A stretch of 64,000 nt of DNA from Lithospermum erythrorhizon (taxonomy: Eukaryota; Streptophyta; Magnoliopsida; Boraginales; Boraginaceae): NCBI GenBank assembly GCA_019722365.1, contig JADFUC010001895.1, forward strand, positions 186,001 to 250,000. The letters run 5' to 3'. The notes under the pieces are model-generated. The model searched no databases. It was not told the origin of the DNA and was given only the letters and a program-made list of their open reading frames with translations. Made by a program: the position numbers and the translations under genes. Below are positions 53,480 to 64,000 of this stretch, piece by piece (within the stretch, counting starts at the first letter, position 1; every line of letters starts with the position of its first letter).

Positions 53480-54860
53480 GCCTCAATCATGCTTGCTGGG
53501 CTCGGGCTGGGTTCTTTTCGCTCTCATCAACCTGTTCATCACTATAGTCGTGACAATGGACGACGCCCACCGCTTTCTTTCCTCTTCTTTCCGACATCGA
53601 CTCGATCGACGATTTCATATCACGGACCCATGATAGTTTGTGTCCGCTTGTTATACACTAACGTCAGCTATTTCTAGAGTATCCAAGAAATATCCCTTCA
53701 TCCCTTTCGACATCTAATTTTTGTCTGGTTCTCTATCAACAAAAATATAACAAACACTCCATTGTTATATGAAAATATCAATACCGGGCTTTCTCCCTCC
53801 ATATTTCATATGTCAGACATGGTCTCGGTCAAAAGTAATTGACAGATATAGCATGCAAGATTGACAGCCTCCGCCCAAAAATTCACATGAATTTCTTCAC
53901 ATGAAGCATAACTCTAGTCATTTCTTGTATGGTCTCGGTTCTTTCTTTTGGCAACTTATTTTGCTAGCGTACGTGGAAATGTAATCCTGCCTTATCCCTT
54001 CTACATTACAGAATTCTATGAACCGGGAATTTTCGAATTCCTTCCCATGATCACTTCAGATTCTAATGATTGTCAAATCTTTTTCTCTCAAGCTGAGGCC
54101 GCTTTTGAAACACTAAAAGCACGATTTTTTCTCGGCGAATTCAACCCAAGTGTACCGTGAATAAATATCAACAGAACATATATATATATTTCTACCTCCT
54201 ATGCTCTACTCGTGACTGGACCCCACAGTTCACGCAGACAATACCCAATATCCTAGCGCGACCACTGTTGTAACAAACAAGGGACACTTCGTTTGCTTCC
54301 CAACTCGACATCTCACCACAAGTTTTTCTTTATGCTCATCTGGGAAGCCTCCCTCACGGCTTCCCTTTCTGGTGATTACCTGCTGGATATTCCTCGTAGT
54401 TTCTGTGTCCTACCTCTTTTTGTGCCAAAGGTCCACCCTCATCATCCACTCTACATGACATGCTCCTATGAGAAGTCCATAAGAGCACCACACCGATCTA
54501 ATACCTTCATTATCAAGTTCTTCATATCATGGCCACACATATATCTTAGTGAAAGCAACCTTCATCACATGGGCTTGGCTGATACTCGATGAGGCTTTAC
54601 ACAAGCATCTTATCCACTAATAACACATTTCTCGCCTTAAGTGCACTCCTCCACACTAAGCACAACCTTCTCAATATTTCTTCCTTTTTTCCCCTTCAAA
54701 AGTGACATTCTCCTCATAAATCTTCTATGTTACTGCCGATGAGATCTGTTTCCAATATGTGCTCGAGCACCTACTATCAAATGGCTCACCCCTCCTACGC
54801 AAGAGCTTTTGCAGTAGTGAACACTACATTGCTTAAAGCATTCCTTCTTTTTACCCATTC
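53480..54860 (-). pseudogene. protease/integrase remnant of the copia element
   Basis: Fragments such as FRFIEFCNVEGI, PRPYKK, HMKYGGRKPGIDIFI, VDREPDKN and KGMKGYFLDT match the C-terminal integrase region of copia elements (EFCNxxGI, GKKPxxxYF, SDEGIFLGY). No intact catalytic triad is visible. Confidence 0.65.
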
Positions 54861-54869
54861 TTTCTCGGG

Positions 54870-56455
54870 CACGCTATACTTGCTCGACCCTTACCATAAA
54901 GCTTTGTTAAAGAATACGGTGCTGTGTCCCTTTTTCCCGCACTTATAGCACTTCCAATTAACCCTTTTCTTCATACATGTCTGTCAGAAAGGCCGCCTTT
55001 CCTCAGGGAATCCACGCGGTAGTTTGAGTATTCCTTTCGACTTTTCTAAGACAACCACCTGTATCTGTGATGCATTCTTCTTCTTTCTCCAAGATCTCAT
55101 CAAGTATTTTAAAGGTTAGAATTCATCATTTGATACTCTGGTCATGGTTTGACTTTTCCTCCAACAAATCAATTTCAACCTTTCGTTCTTCAACCTTCTT
55201 TACAAGACTCATGTTTTGCATAATTAGCTTGTTCTTTTCAATTTCCACCGAAGTGTAAGTCTGAGTTAATTGGGTCCATTTTTGAAATAGCATTTGATAG
55301 TTGGCTATCAATTCCTCCTCTGTCAGCTCTCCTTCATCATCACTTAGACCGCCGTGACCGACGCGATAAACCGAATTGACACTTGCTTGATGGATTTTAG
55401 CAGTGAAAGAAACAAAAGTATTTTGTTCATTTCCTTCTTCATCATTAGTGTCATCATCGAATGAGTGTAGTAGTAACTCGGTCCGCTTCTTGATGAAGTT
55501 TGGACATTAACTTGACATGCCCAAACCTCACATTCTCTCGTGATTGATTCTTCCTTGAGTTTGTTGATTTTGTCATGCACAAGGCCCCATTCATACTACT
55601 TCCTCCTACGAAGTTTGTCGTTTCTTTCCCATTGTCAAACCGTCTCACATCGCCACTGAGTTGCCTCCTCCCGCAAAGATTTTTTATTGAATCTCTGTTT
55701 TGTTTGAAATTCTTTTCGCAGCAAGCTCATGGTTTCCTTTAAGGTTTCATCATTCTCTCAACTACCATTCAGAGCAACCTTTCTTTCATAAGCTCAAGAA
55801 AGTCAATCTTCATCTCATATGTGGTAAGATTTCCAATCAAATCATCTAGCCGCATAATGCTAAGATCTTGAGCTTCTTCTATAGCCGTAACTTTGGCTCA
55901 AACCTCGTAGAATGGTCCTCGCATTTTCAATTTACTTCATTTTATATGGGTTCGAGCGCAAAGCTTCATTTGTCATATCATTTATTCTAGTACTCGTGGT
56001 GTTAGCAATAGTTTCGCCTTTCTTCCATCTTAGCAGCCTCTATCCTCGTTGTTAGTTGTCAAGTCTTTACATTCTTACCTTGGCGCTCTCTTCCATAGGC
56101 GCCCCTGAGTATATCCCAAAGCCTTCTTACAATAAGCAATTGTTAATCATTTTGAACACATCGGATCAACAAACCATAAAATCGCATTTAATGCTCACAC
56201 TTCAAAGAGCCAACTCATCCTCCGCTGGGGTCCTCTCAAATTTTAGTTTTCACAATGATTTCCCTCCTTCAACAACTCTAGCTGGAGTGTATTATCCAGA
56301 TTACCGACTTCCAAGTTTTCTGAATCAATCATTTGAGAAAAGTAGTCATCTTAGCTCAAGGATAATTTTTCCCATCCAATCAAGGGGTTTCGTAATTGAT
56401 CCTCCTTCTTACCAGCCCATGCCTTAAGAATTCACTCGATCTCACATCAGATGTC
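54870..56455 (-). pseudogene. gag remnant of the copia element with zinc knuckle
   Basis: A zinc-knuckle half, CYKCGKKGH, lies at 54924-54950 and is followed by a frame break. A coiled-coil segment at 55126-55311 reads YQMLFQKWTQLTQTY and KLIMQNMSLVKKVEE. Upstream pieces (RRFDNGKETTNFVGG) belong to the same gag. Confidence 0.65.
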
Positions 56456-56457
56456 GA

Positions 56458-56476
56458 AGGCCAGCCTGGATACCAA
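56458..56476 (-). other. degraded primer-binding site
   Basis: Next to the 5' LTR the minus strand reads TTGGTATCCAGGC, close to the usual initiator-Met tRNA site TGGTATCAGAGC with small changes. Confidence 0.55.
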
Positions 56477-57346
56477 TCAGAAAGTCAACTCTTCTCTAAA
56501 CACAATAAGTGTCCAACCAACAAATAAAGACACTGACGCACAAATCCAAGATCAACACAATAAAGAAAAAGACCGTAGCAAATCACACTAAGATTGTTTG
56601 CCTGGGCCTGTGCAACGTCACCTACGCCTCTGGGGGCGCTAAATTAATGGGTACTTCCACTATTCTTTTAAAGAGAATACAGCAGTGCCTTATACAAACG
56701 CCTCCAAGCCAGACGCCCTTAACTAACCTTCAACTTAGCCTTTCTAAGACTGCAACCTCCCACTATGTTCCTCCCTTTCGACACTATCCCAAAGGTTCTA
56801 ATTTAATACAATCTCAATAAAAGTTTTAACGATTGTCACAACAACGTAAGAACAACCGCATTAGTTAAGAAAGTAGCGATTACTCTCTAACAATAATCGA
56901 TCTACACAACACACGAGTATGTTTATTTCAATACAAGAATGCTCTCTCAATAATAAAATATGTTTCTGGCCATCTTCATTCTTCAATTCAACTGCCTTTT
57001 GAGCACAGAAGTCTCAGTAGATTTCGGTTACTTACGACAAGACAAGCCTGATAACTTAAATTCAATTAATTCTTCCATAAGTACATGAGCTGGCCTATAA
57101 CTCCAACACTCGCCTTAATCAACAATCTTGATCTTCAAGGAATATCTTTTGAGATTCTAAAAATTACCAAATCTTTTGTATACTCAAGAACCTCCTTAAC
57201 CCCGACTACGCAATCAAGACATCCGATAACCCCTGTCACCGTTTTCACACTCTCGACGCAGATATTTTAATGGCCAATCGTGACAGACGCCAACAAATAG
57301 ACAATATTTCTGCCTTCATTAAACATCCAACCATCTACGATCAACA
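56477..57346 (-). repeat. 5' LTR of the copia element
   Basis: Begins TGTTGATCGTAGATGG on the minus strand at 57346 and pairs with the LTR at 46100-46945. Differences are numerous, including many one-base indels, which implies great age or a poorly resolved repeat. Confidence 0.8.
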
Positions 57347-58083
57347 AGTGTAGATGCATGAAAGTTCGTTATTTAGATTCTCCAAGATAAAAAGATGACA
57401 TGAATTTTCTTAGCAACTATTGTTGCATATATAATTGCACACATTATTCAGTACGGTATTACAAGGTTATTCTGATCATCACATTGTTATTTTCGACGAA
57501 TCGAATAATCAAATGGCTCAACTGACATGTTTTTACTAGCTATCTATGCATGCTTCAGTGAAATCACCAAATCAAGAAGGTATTTACTTGAATGGCATCA
57601 AGAACTAACAAACTCTCTATGGTGTATCAACAGAATTCAATTAACTAGGATTTATATGGACAAACTTGTTTATTACAGAGTCTGAGTGTATCTGCAGTGA
57701 GAGTAGAAAGCATACTAGGAAACTCTTCATCCAGAATCGCTGGAACTGATTTCTTCAGGCTTCTTCTGCTTTTGACCAATCTAAGATGTAGATCTATACA
57801 AAATAAGAGATTTCTCTGAGACATTTTCGATAGTTAATAATAAAATCCATGATAGACACTTTATAGAGGAAGATAGATTATAGTGTCGAGGATACTATAT
57901 AGTTTCATGGGTGAAGTTGAACTATGAGTGTGATCAATAGAATCCAGACAGCAGCACGCTGCACCTACCAATGATCTTTAAGGAACTAACTGGTTCATTA
58001 GATCACATAGATTTTTAAGGGGCATGTGGCTGGGATGATCGAAAGGTGCCGGATCCATCATGAAAGGTACTACAGATATTTAT
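57347..58083. other. spacer between the copia element and the MADS gene
   Basis: Mostly MADS-gene 3' flank. A possible extra 3' exon at about 57700-57775 (-) reads after an acceptor CATCTTAG, but it would only be used if the GTATTG donor at 58101 were spliced; the simpler model ends before it. Confidence 0.3.
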
Positions 58084-60629
58084 TTACAGGAAAAGACAAT
58101 ACCCTAACATCAAGTCGAGATTGACTTCATTGTCAACTCTATTATTACTGCTAGTGCCTTGCTTTTCAGTGATATCTTCAGCAACTGGAAAATGCTGTGG
58201 TTGAGTGTGTTCCTTTGTATAAAAGGAGCTCTTCAGATCTTCAACCTGATATTGGCATTGACAAGTTGTCAGAGGTTTGAGATGTTAGAAAATCGGCACT
58301 TTTATGGCAGTTTGTTTACCTGTTTGGTAAGCCTCTCATTCTCCAGCATCAATTCTTTTTGCTAGAAAAAGCATGAAAACGTTGTTAAATGCAAGTATGC
58401 AACTCATACAGTTCACTATATATCTATAGAAGCTCTGGTCATTAGTAACTATTTCTCTGGATTATGTTTGATAACTAAGAGTTCCTGTATTTGCTGCACC
58501 CATAACCACATTAGAGTTGGCAACTTAAATTTACAGACTGAGATTCAACACTTGAGAAAATTGGGGCCAAACGCTTCATCTCTAACCTCATCTTTTCTAG
58601 AAGACAAATCTGTCTGTAAATTTAGCCCTCGCTCGAGTATTTTTAAAACTGTATACTCAAACATATATATGTGGGTGCCAATTTCCAAATGTAGGAGGAA
58701 TGGAGAGTTGAAGCAGTACCTTTATTTCTGATATTGCCAGTAGGTGCTTCAGCATTTGCCCCTGAAATAAACAACAACCTTCGAATAGATTTTGCACATA
58801 TTGCTAAACGAATTCAATAGAATAGTATGCACAATCAACTCCAATATGTAAGTAACAACTCCAACCTCGTTGGCTTGTAATGATGAAGGGGCATTGTTCA
58901 GCTCTCGTTTAATTTGAAATTCTTTTTCCGAGCCTACATCGCCGATATCCCCAGCCAACAATTGTCTCGAAGATGTGCTTTCATTAGACTGTTTTGGAGC
59001 CTGATCTTCTTCTTGTTCATTCTATCATGAAATATGGACAAGAAATACAGTTACCATTTAGATATTAATCGAAGGACATAATCATGGACAAAGATATACA
59101 TGGCATGGGCTGATCAGCAATGCGAATGATATTATTAGCAATGTGTTGTTCATCCGCTGACTATTAAAATACTGTTCAAGGCATGGTAGCAACCTGATGC
59201 TTTGGCACAGCAAGATTACTCTGAGATTCAAATTCATGGTATCTCGCCAGCAACCCTGACATGCTGCAATAAGACAAAAAATATAAGTGCACATATGTTA
59301 TAACACATAACTTGAAATTTAACAATTATTTCAATTGGCTGTAAAGTTCTGGGACATATAGTCTCACTTATAAAAGAACCATTGACAATGTCGAGTAGAA
59401 TGATACAGATTTATAGATGTTCTGAATCAGGGTGGTATCCATTTGGCTTATGCTGAATAGCAAAGACGAGGACTCATAAAGCGAACAAAACAAACACTGT
59501 GAAAGTTGTAAGGATTAGTTATAAGGTCTTGGACCACTCCTCCTATCACCAATTGGAGCTAGGATGGAACCTCATGGACTCTTAAAACTTAGTTAAAACA
59601 CATAATTGCTATGTTACATTATGTTACTGAATTTTATCATTTTCATCAAGTCCACCTAATTATTCATCAAGAAGACCAAGAAATTCAACTCCTTAAAGTT
59701 ATAATAATGCACTAAATGCGAGTCTCCGAAATGCCAAAACCCCATCAAACGATCTTGTTAATCATCAACCACCAAGATAACAAAGGGAAAGAAACCCAAT
59801 CAATCCATGCAAACAATCAAATAAAGCTCAAATAACCCGATACAAGACACAATTTGAGAGAAAAAACATACATTGTCAAGAATTATACAACCAAAATCAG
59901 GAAATTCATGCAGCAACACCAACATAAACAGAACCAGAAGCAATTTGGGTTGGGGGCACTATACAAACTGAACTCCTTGAAGTTAGAATAATACACTACA
60001 TTCAAGAAGGTAGAGGATCATATCCAAAATAGCATAACTCAAAAAAATGCAATCAAGAAAATAAATAATATAACTAAACCCATAAAACCATGCAGCAACA
60101 ACAACATAAACAGAACAATAACCAATTTGAAAGTGGGAGGGAAGGTGGGGGGGTATACTTTCAGAATTTGAAGTTCTGAGTACTCAAGCAACCCAATTAA
60201 TCCATGAAAACAATAAAATCCAGTAGAAACAAATCAATAAACACTAAAACACCCCAATGAGAACAATAAAGAACACAAAATCAAGAAACTAAATAATATA
60301 ACTAAAAAACATGCAATCAAGAAAATAAATAATATAACTAAAAATGAGGAATAACTTAAAAAACCTATAAAACCATTCATCAAAAACATAAATAACAGAA
60401 TAGCAAAGCCAATTTGAAAGACTGAAAGAGGAGGGGGGGTAAATATATACTCTGGAATGTAGTGATGGAGCTCCCCGTCGCAAGTGAAGTTGATGTAAGC
60501 AATTTGATCACCAATATCAAAAAGCTTTTTTGCTTTCTCCATAAATGTAGCTCGCCTATTGGTTCTACCATACTTGTTGCACTTAATAAGCTTCTTTGGT
60601 TCAATCTTCTCTTTATCCTTTTTGTCCAT
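58084..60629 (-). CDS. MIKC MADS-box protein, FLC-like, with diverged MADS domain
   Basis: Probable nuclear transcription factor. Exons: 60451-60629, 59194-59263, 58866-59021, 58720-58761, 58320-58361, 58084-58245; together 651 nt, 216 residues, no stop. Exon 1 takes the place of the MADS exon (179 nt) but aligns only in parts: EKIEPKK, NRRATF, KAKKLF, GDQIAYINF, GELHHY. Exon 2 (MSGLLARYHEFESQ) is the I region. Exon 3 looks like the two K-box exons fused (EEDQAPKQSN, RQLLAGDIGD). Exons 4 and 5 are 42 nt each, as is canonical, and encode GQMLKHLLAISEIK and QKELMLENERLTKQ. Intron phases and the acidic EEDQ text resemble asterid FLC/MAF-type genes. The weak DNA-binding domain is odd; the protein may not bind CArG boxes. 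It is head-to-head with SEC31. Confidence 0.7.
59880..60450 (-). repeat. imperfect repeats in MADS intron 1 next to its splice donor
   Basis: CCAATTTGAAAG followed by a G-run and TATACT occurs at about 60120-60165 and again at 60408-60451 overlapping the donor; a third, weaker copy is at about 59937-59970. The accompanying AAATAATATAACTAAA word appears at 60060, 60290 and 60325. The intron grew by local duplication. Confidence 0.6.
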
Positions 60630-61298
60630 TTTGGTTTCTTGCCAGAAAATGATTGATTTTTGGTGAACAAGAAAATGCAGAGAATCAATGGTTTTAAGGG
60701 ATACATTATGACATGATGATTTAGAGGCTCGGAAACAGCCAGCCCCATACTAGAGGTGTTTTCGGGAAGGGGTTGACTTTTGACTGTTGATTTGTGAAAA
60801 GAAGAAAGTGGTTAATTTGCATGGCAATGCTTAGATTCTGTATTTGACTTTTATTGGGAAAGTGTTGACTATTTGTCAATGGTACAAGTGGTCTTACCTT
60901 GTTGTATTATTTGTTCTGATTTTGTTGAGCATACAATTTTCTCCGATTTGCATTCGATTCTTAAATCTTCTTTTGACGATATCATTATATATGCTTTTAA
61001 CAACAACCTTAAAAAGCGACTGCTTTTTGGGCGGAGACACATTGCTGACTCCAAAATTCAATCATTCGACCTCTCCAACGTATTTACGTAAGGCCCGATC
61101 CAGAGACCTCATTTCATGTCAACCCTCTTAATCCTTAATGAAGTTGATAAAATGTCATTAATCACATCTTAATGACTCACTTGTCCTACATGTCACAATT
61201 TCATTGGCAATGCATCACAAACACAATTTCATACAAAGATTTAGCACCAAATAAATCAAAACCCAAAAAACTTCAATATAATCACTCTAAAAATCCTC
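60630..61298. promoter_or_regulatory. shared upstream region between the MADS gene and SEC31
   Basis: The two genes diverge with 949 bp between start codons. Short frames here on both strands have no recognisable domain. A bidirectional promoter is an inference from the layout. Confidence 0.4.
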
Positions 61299-61571
61299 AA
61301 ACCCTAATCCCACCCTATCCCAAAACCATTCCTTAATCTATATATAAATTTAATCTTTATATAATTATACATACAATTAGATAAATCTCAAACCCTAATC
61401 CCCAAATTTCACCTAAAAATCCAATCTTTAATTAAATATATACCTCATTTAATCTATATATACACAATTGGATAAATATCAAACCCTAATCCCCAAATTT
61501 CTCATAAAAATCCAATATTTAATTCAATATACATTATTACCTTTATACATACAATTGGATTACAATTTTAA
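61299..61571 (+). repeat. three 91-bp tandem repeats with telo-box words, ending 7 bp before SEC31 ATG
   Basis: AAACCCTAATCC occurs at 61299, 61390 and 61481, exactly 91 bp apart. Each unit continues with ATCCAAT-like, ATATAT-rich and ACAATTGGAT words. AAACCCTAA is the plant telo-box, often found in leaders of growth- and translation-related genes. Confidence 0.8.
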
Positions 61572-61578
61572 GCAAAAA

Positions 61579-63531
61579 ATGGCTTGTATAAGCAAAGTGA
61601 AACAGATCGGCGACGGTGGCGTTTTCGACGGAGGCACCATATTTGGTGGCGGGGACGATTTCGGGGGCGGTGGATTTGTCCTTCAGCTCATCCGCGAATA
61701 TCGACATTTTTCAGCTCGATTTCGCCTCCGATAATCGTGATTTGATACATTCTGGCTCAGCTCCAAGCTCTGAAAGGTTTAATCGGTTGGCGTGGAGCAA
61801 GGCGTTGGTGAATTCGGAGGAGTTTTCGCTTGGGATCGTTGCTGGGGGGCTTGTTGATGGGAACATTGGGCTGTGGAACTGAAAATTTGACTGGGCGGGA
61901 GTATTGGCAAATTTTTTTATGTTGAAATGAGGAATGGAAGCATCTCAGTTTGAATTGTTAGTGAAATTTGGGGAATTCAGCTAGATTTGAGAAATTGTTA
62001 TTGAAAATTCTGAAGTTTTGTTCACGAAGGTTTGAAATTGCTGTGATATAAATTCCTAAATGTGGTTGAAGAATTACATTTTTTTGGATAAGCAATTAAA
62101 AGGTGTAATCTTTAGTACTATAAGAGTTGTTTAACTGGATCAGCTTGTTATTTTTGCATATTTTGTGCATGAAGGATGGAATTTTCAACAATGAACATAT
62201 ATTATTTATTTCACAAAAATGTGAAGAATTAAGTTTTGAATGCGAAGACTGTAAATAAAATGTAGTTTTAAGTTTTTTTTAGTTGCTGCTGTAGTTTCGA
62301 GCTGAAATTGATTGTTTCAGTGTTTTGTGTTGGCAATTATGAGGGCAGTGAAAGAGCATTTGTTGGAAATCTTTCAAGACATAAAGGACCAGTAAGTTTC
62401 ACCTTTTTATTTGGTAATACTCCGTATGTTCTTGTGTGGTGGCCTGATAATAATAAGTAATTATTTCTGAAACTCGTTTTTAGGTCCGGGGATTGGAGTT
62501 TAATGCAAACAATCTTCTAGGATCGGGGGCTGATGAGGGTGAAATCTGCATATGGGATATTGCAAAACCAACAGAGCCTACTCACTTTCCTCCTCTTAAG
62601 GTAATAAGGACAGTGGATCAGGAATACTCATTACTTTGCTTGTTTTATAGAGTTCCCAGTGATCGGCATTTCCCTCTGCCATGAGTTAGTTGGTGTTTTA
62701 CAGCAGCTTCTAAGTAGAAAACTATAATAAAAGCTCTAAGTCCAAGTTTTTATTTTTGCATGAAGGTTGCTTTAAAGTTTTTCCGAGTACCTTCTTATTA
62801 TCTTTTGATTTGGAAACAATATATAAATTTAAAATTACATAGTTATGCTAGGATATTTTGACAAGATAGTAGGTACTTCTGGATTCATTATTAGTTCATT
62901 TTCTCTCTGAAAGAGTAATGAATTGCAATGGCATTCACATTGTGTCTGATTGCTTCCTGCAGGGAAGTGGATCTGCAACACAAGATGAAATTTCATTTTT
63001 ATCTTGGAACCGTAAAGTGATAAATATATTAGCATCCACCTCATTTAATGGGACCACAGGTGAGGAATGAAGCCTCGCAATTATTTACTTAGTTACCCAG
63101 CCATCTATTGGTTCAGCTGTTGCAATAATTGGAATTCTACTGTTTCAGTTGTCTGGGATCTGAAGAAGCAAAAACCAGCAATAAGGTAATTGTTGGTAGA
63201 TAATATGGGTGTTCCAAACCAAATTTCCAAAGCATAAACTTTATCTGCATTATTTCAATGGATGACTAACATGCTGAATCAAATATGCAGCTTTGCAGAT
63301 TCTGCCAGAAGGCGGTGCTCTGTTCTGCAGTGGAACCCTGATATTCCAACACAGATGATAGTTGCTTCGGATGATGATAGTGCTCCTGCTCTCAGGGTAA
63401 TGCATTTGCCCCTTCGCCTTTTCAAATCACTGCTATTAAATTAGTGTTTCTAATTTGTTAATATTTGATACAGCTCTGGGACATGAGGAATATCATGTCT
63501 CCAGTCAAAGAATTTGTTGGGCACACCAAAG
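61579..63531 (+). CDS. SEC31: SEC31, COPII coat outer-shell subunit (5' part; exon 1 frameshifted)
   Basis: Protein transport protein SEC31, which forms the outer COPII cage with SEC13 at ER exit sites. The start MACIS matches the family. After about 30 bases one extra base shifts the frame: the conserved text [19 protein letters not shown] and [10 protein letters not shown] continues in the next frame to LWN-stop (near 61882), where the family reads LWNP. The expected donor after that point (GGGTGAGT-like) appears as GGCGGGAGT. Exons 2-7 are clean: 62321-62391, 62484-62600, 62963-63059, 63149-63185, 63291-63396, 63474-63531, with WD-type motifs [40 protein letters not shown] and LRLWDMRN. 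The gene runs beyond the window. Exon 1 is either miscalled sequence or a real lesion. Confidence 0.85.
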
Positions 63532-64000
63532 GTATGCCATTAAAACTTCCAAATGCTTATGGATATTCGTTGGTGCTCTAGACTCTAGAATTGTTTCTAG
63601 TAAGTTATAAATAAGAACAGGATAAGAGTGGACCTCTATTGGATCACTGAAAGGGATAGGAGCAACAGCTCGCCCTGTGGTCGGAGCAAAACCTTCTGAT
63701 CTTTATATCAATACAATATATTCAGTGGAAAGCTTTTGTTTCTTTTGTGGAATTACATCAGTAATTGTTTCAGTATAAATACAATCAGTGTCATGAAGTT
63801 TGTCTGATAATTTATCAATGCAGAACCACTAATTTATCAATTAGTTGTCCTGCAATTTGTTCAGTAGGGAACTTGCATGTCACTTATCAAGTGTATCAAC
63901 TTATGAAGCATATGCATGTATCTGATAATATGAATTATGTTAAATTGTTACAAGTCAGGAAGTTTAAATTGCTTGTAAGATGGTTCTTGGGCGTACAAGA
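63532..64000 (+). other. SEC31: SEC31 intron 7 (incomplete)
   Basis: Starts GTATGC after CACACCAAAG. No further SEC31 exon (expected GVIAMEWCP-like) is seen before the window ends, so the intron exceeds 460 bp. Confidence 0.7.

Larger units (their letters stand above)
46100..57346 (-). mobile_element. Ty1/copia LTR retrotransposon, Sirevirus-like, degenerate
   Basis: About 11.2 kb between two similar LTRs, read on the minus strand. Order from the right: 5' LTR, degraded PBS, gag remnants with a zinc knuckle, integrase, reverse transcriptase, RNase H, an extra 3' region with a Lys-rich frame, PPT, 3' LTR. INT before RT places it in Ty1/copia. The large size, long coiled-coil gag and coding-like DNA between RNase H and the 3' LTR point to the Sirevirus lineage. 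Every domain has stops and frameshifts, and the LTRs differ by many substitutions and indels, so it is old and cannot act on its own. Flanks AGGTG (left) and AGTGT (right) may be a decayed target duplication. Confidence 0.85.

Noticed and set aside
57700..57775. Extra 3' exon of the MADS gene
   Set aside because: It needs a weak GTATTG donor and gives no typical MADS C-terminal motif; the simpler model with a stop at 58084 is preferred.

Overview
The window is nuclear DNA from a flowering plant. It is AT-rich, its genes have many short introns with GT-AG borders, and it holds plant-only families: a plant-type SMC5, serine carboxypeptidase-like (SCPL) tandem copies, MIKC MADS-box, SINAT and PI4K-gamma relatives, and a large Ty1/copia retrotransposon. 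The closest protein resemblances I recall are to asterid eudicots, but I cannot name the species from sequence alone.

Layout, left to right. 0.1-9.0 kb (+): the 3' 27 exons of SMC5, intact in every exon and including one GC-AG intron; the 5' end lies outside the window. 10.9-12.3 kb (+): a 5'-truncated, frameshifted PI4K-gamma pseudogene preceded by a tandem repeat. 13.6-15.7 kb (-): a SINAT-type E3 ligase pseudogene that keeps its splice sites but has lost its start codon and reading frame. 17.0-18.9 kb (-): exon-like remnants I cannot name. 18.9-25.3 kb: AT-rich intergenic DNA with repeats. 25.4-27.4 kb (+): an F-box gene whose leader carries a minisatellite resembling tandem splice sites. 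28.2 kb (-): an orphan last exon of a TIP1-like ankyrin S-acyltransferase. 29.2-43.7 kb (-): three SCPL copies; the right one is intact (504 aa), the middle one is broken only in exon 1, and the left one is a decayed copy holding an inserted solo-LTR-like element. 46.1-57.3 kb (-): an old Sirevirus-like copia element with both LTRs, a PPT, a degraded PBS, gag/INT/RT/RH remnants and a probable nested insertion. 58.1-60.6 kb (-): a MIKC MADS gene of FLC-like type with a strongly diverged DNA-binding domain. 61.6-64 kb (+): the 5' part of SEC31, head-to-head with the MADS gene and preceded by three 91-bp repeats; its exon 1 is frameshifted.

The intact genes are not one pathway: SMC5 serves DNA repair, SCPL is a secreted or vacuolar hydrolase/acyltransferase, SEC31 is a COPII coat subunit, and the F-box and MADS proteins are regulators. 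The main theme is gene decay and duplication: three dead genes in a row beside intact SMC5, a graded SCPL series whose duplication order can be read from intron insertions, and small indels in several conserved exons (SINAT, PI4K-gamma, SCPL middle copy, F-box tail, SEC31 exon 1). These are either real decay or local assembly error, and read mapping would decide. I found no bacterial-type defence system, CRISPR array or clearly new molecular system. The most unusual items are the diverged FLC-like MADS gene, the splice-site-like minisatellite and the 91-bp leader repeats of SEC31.
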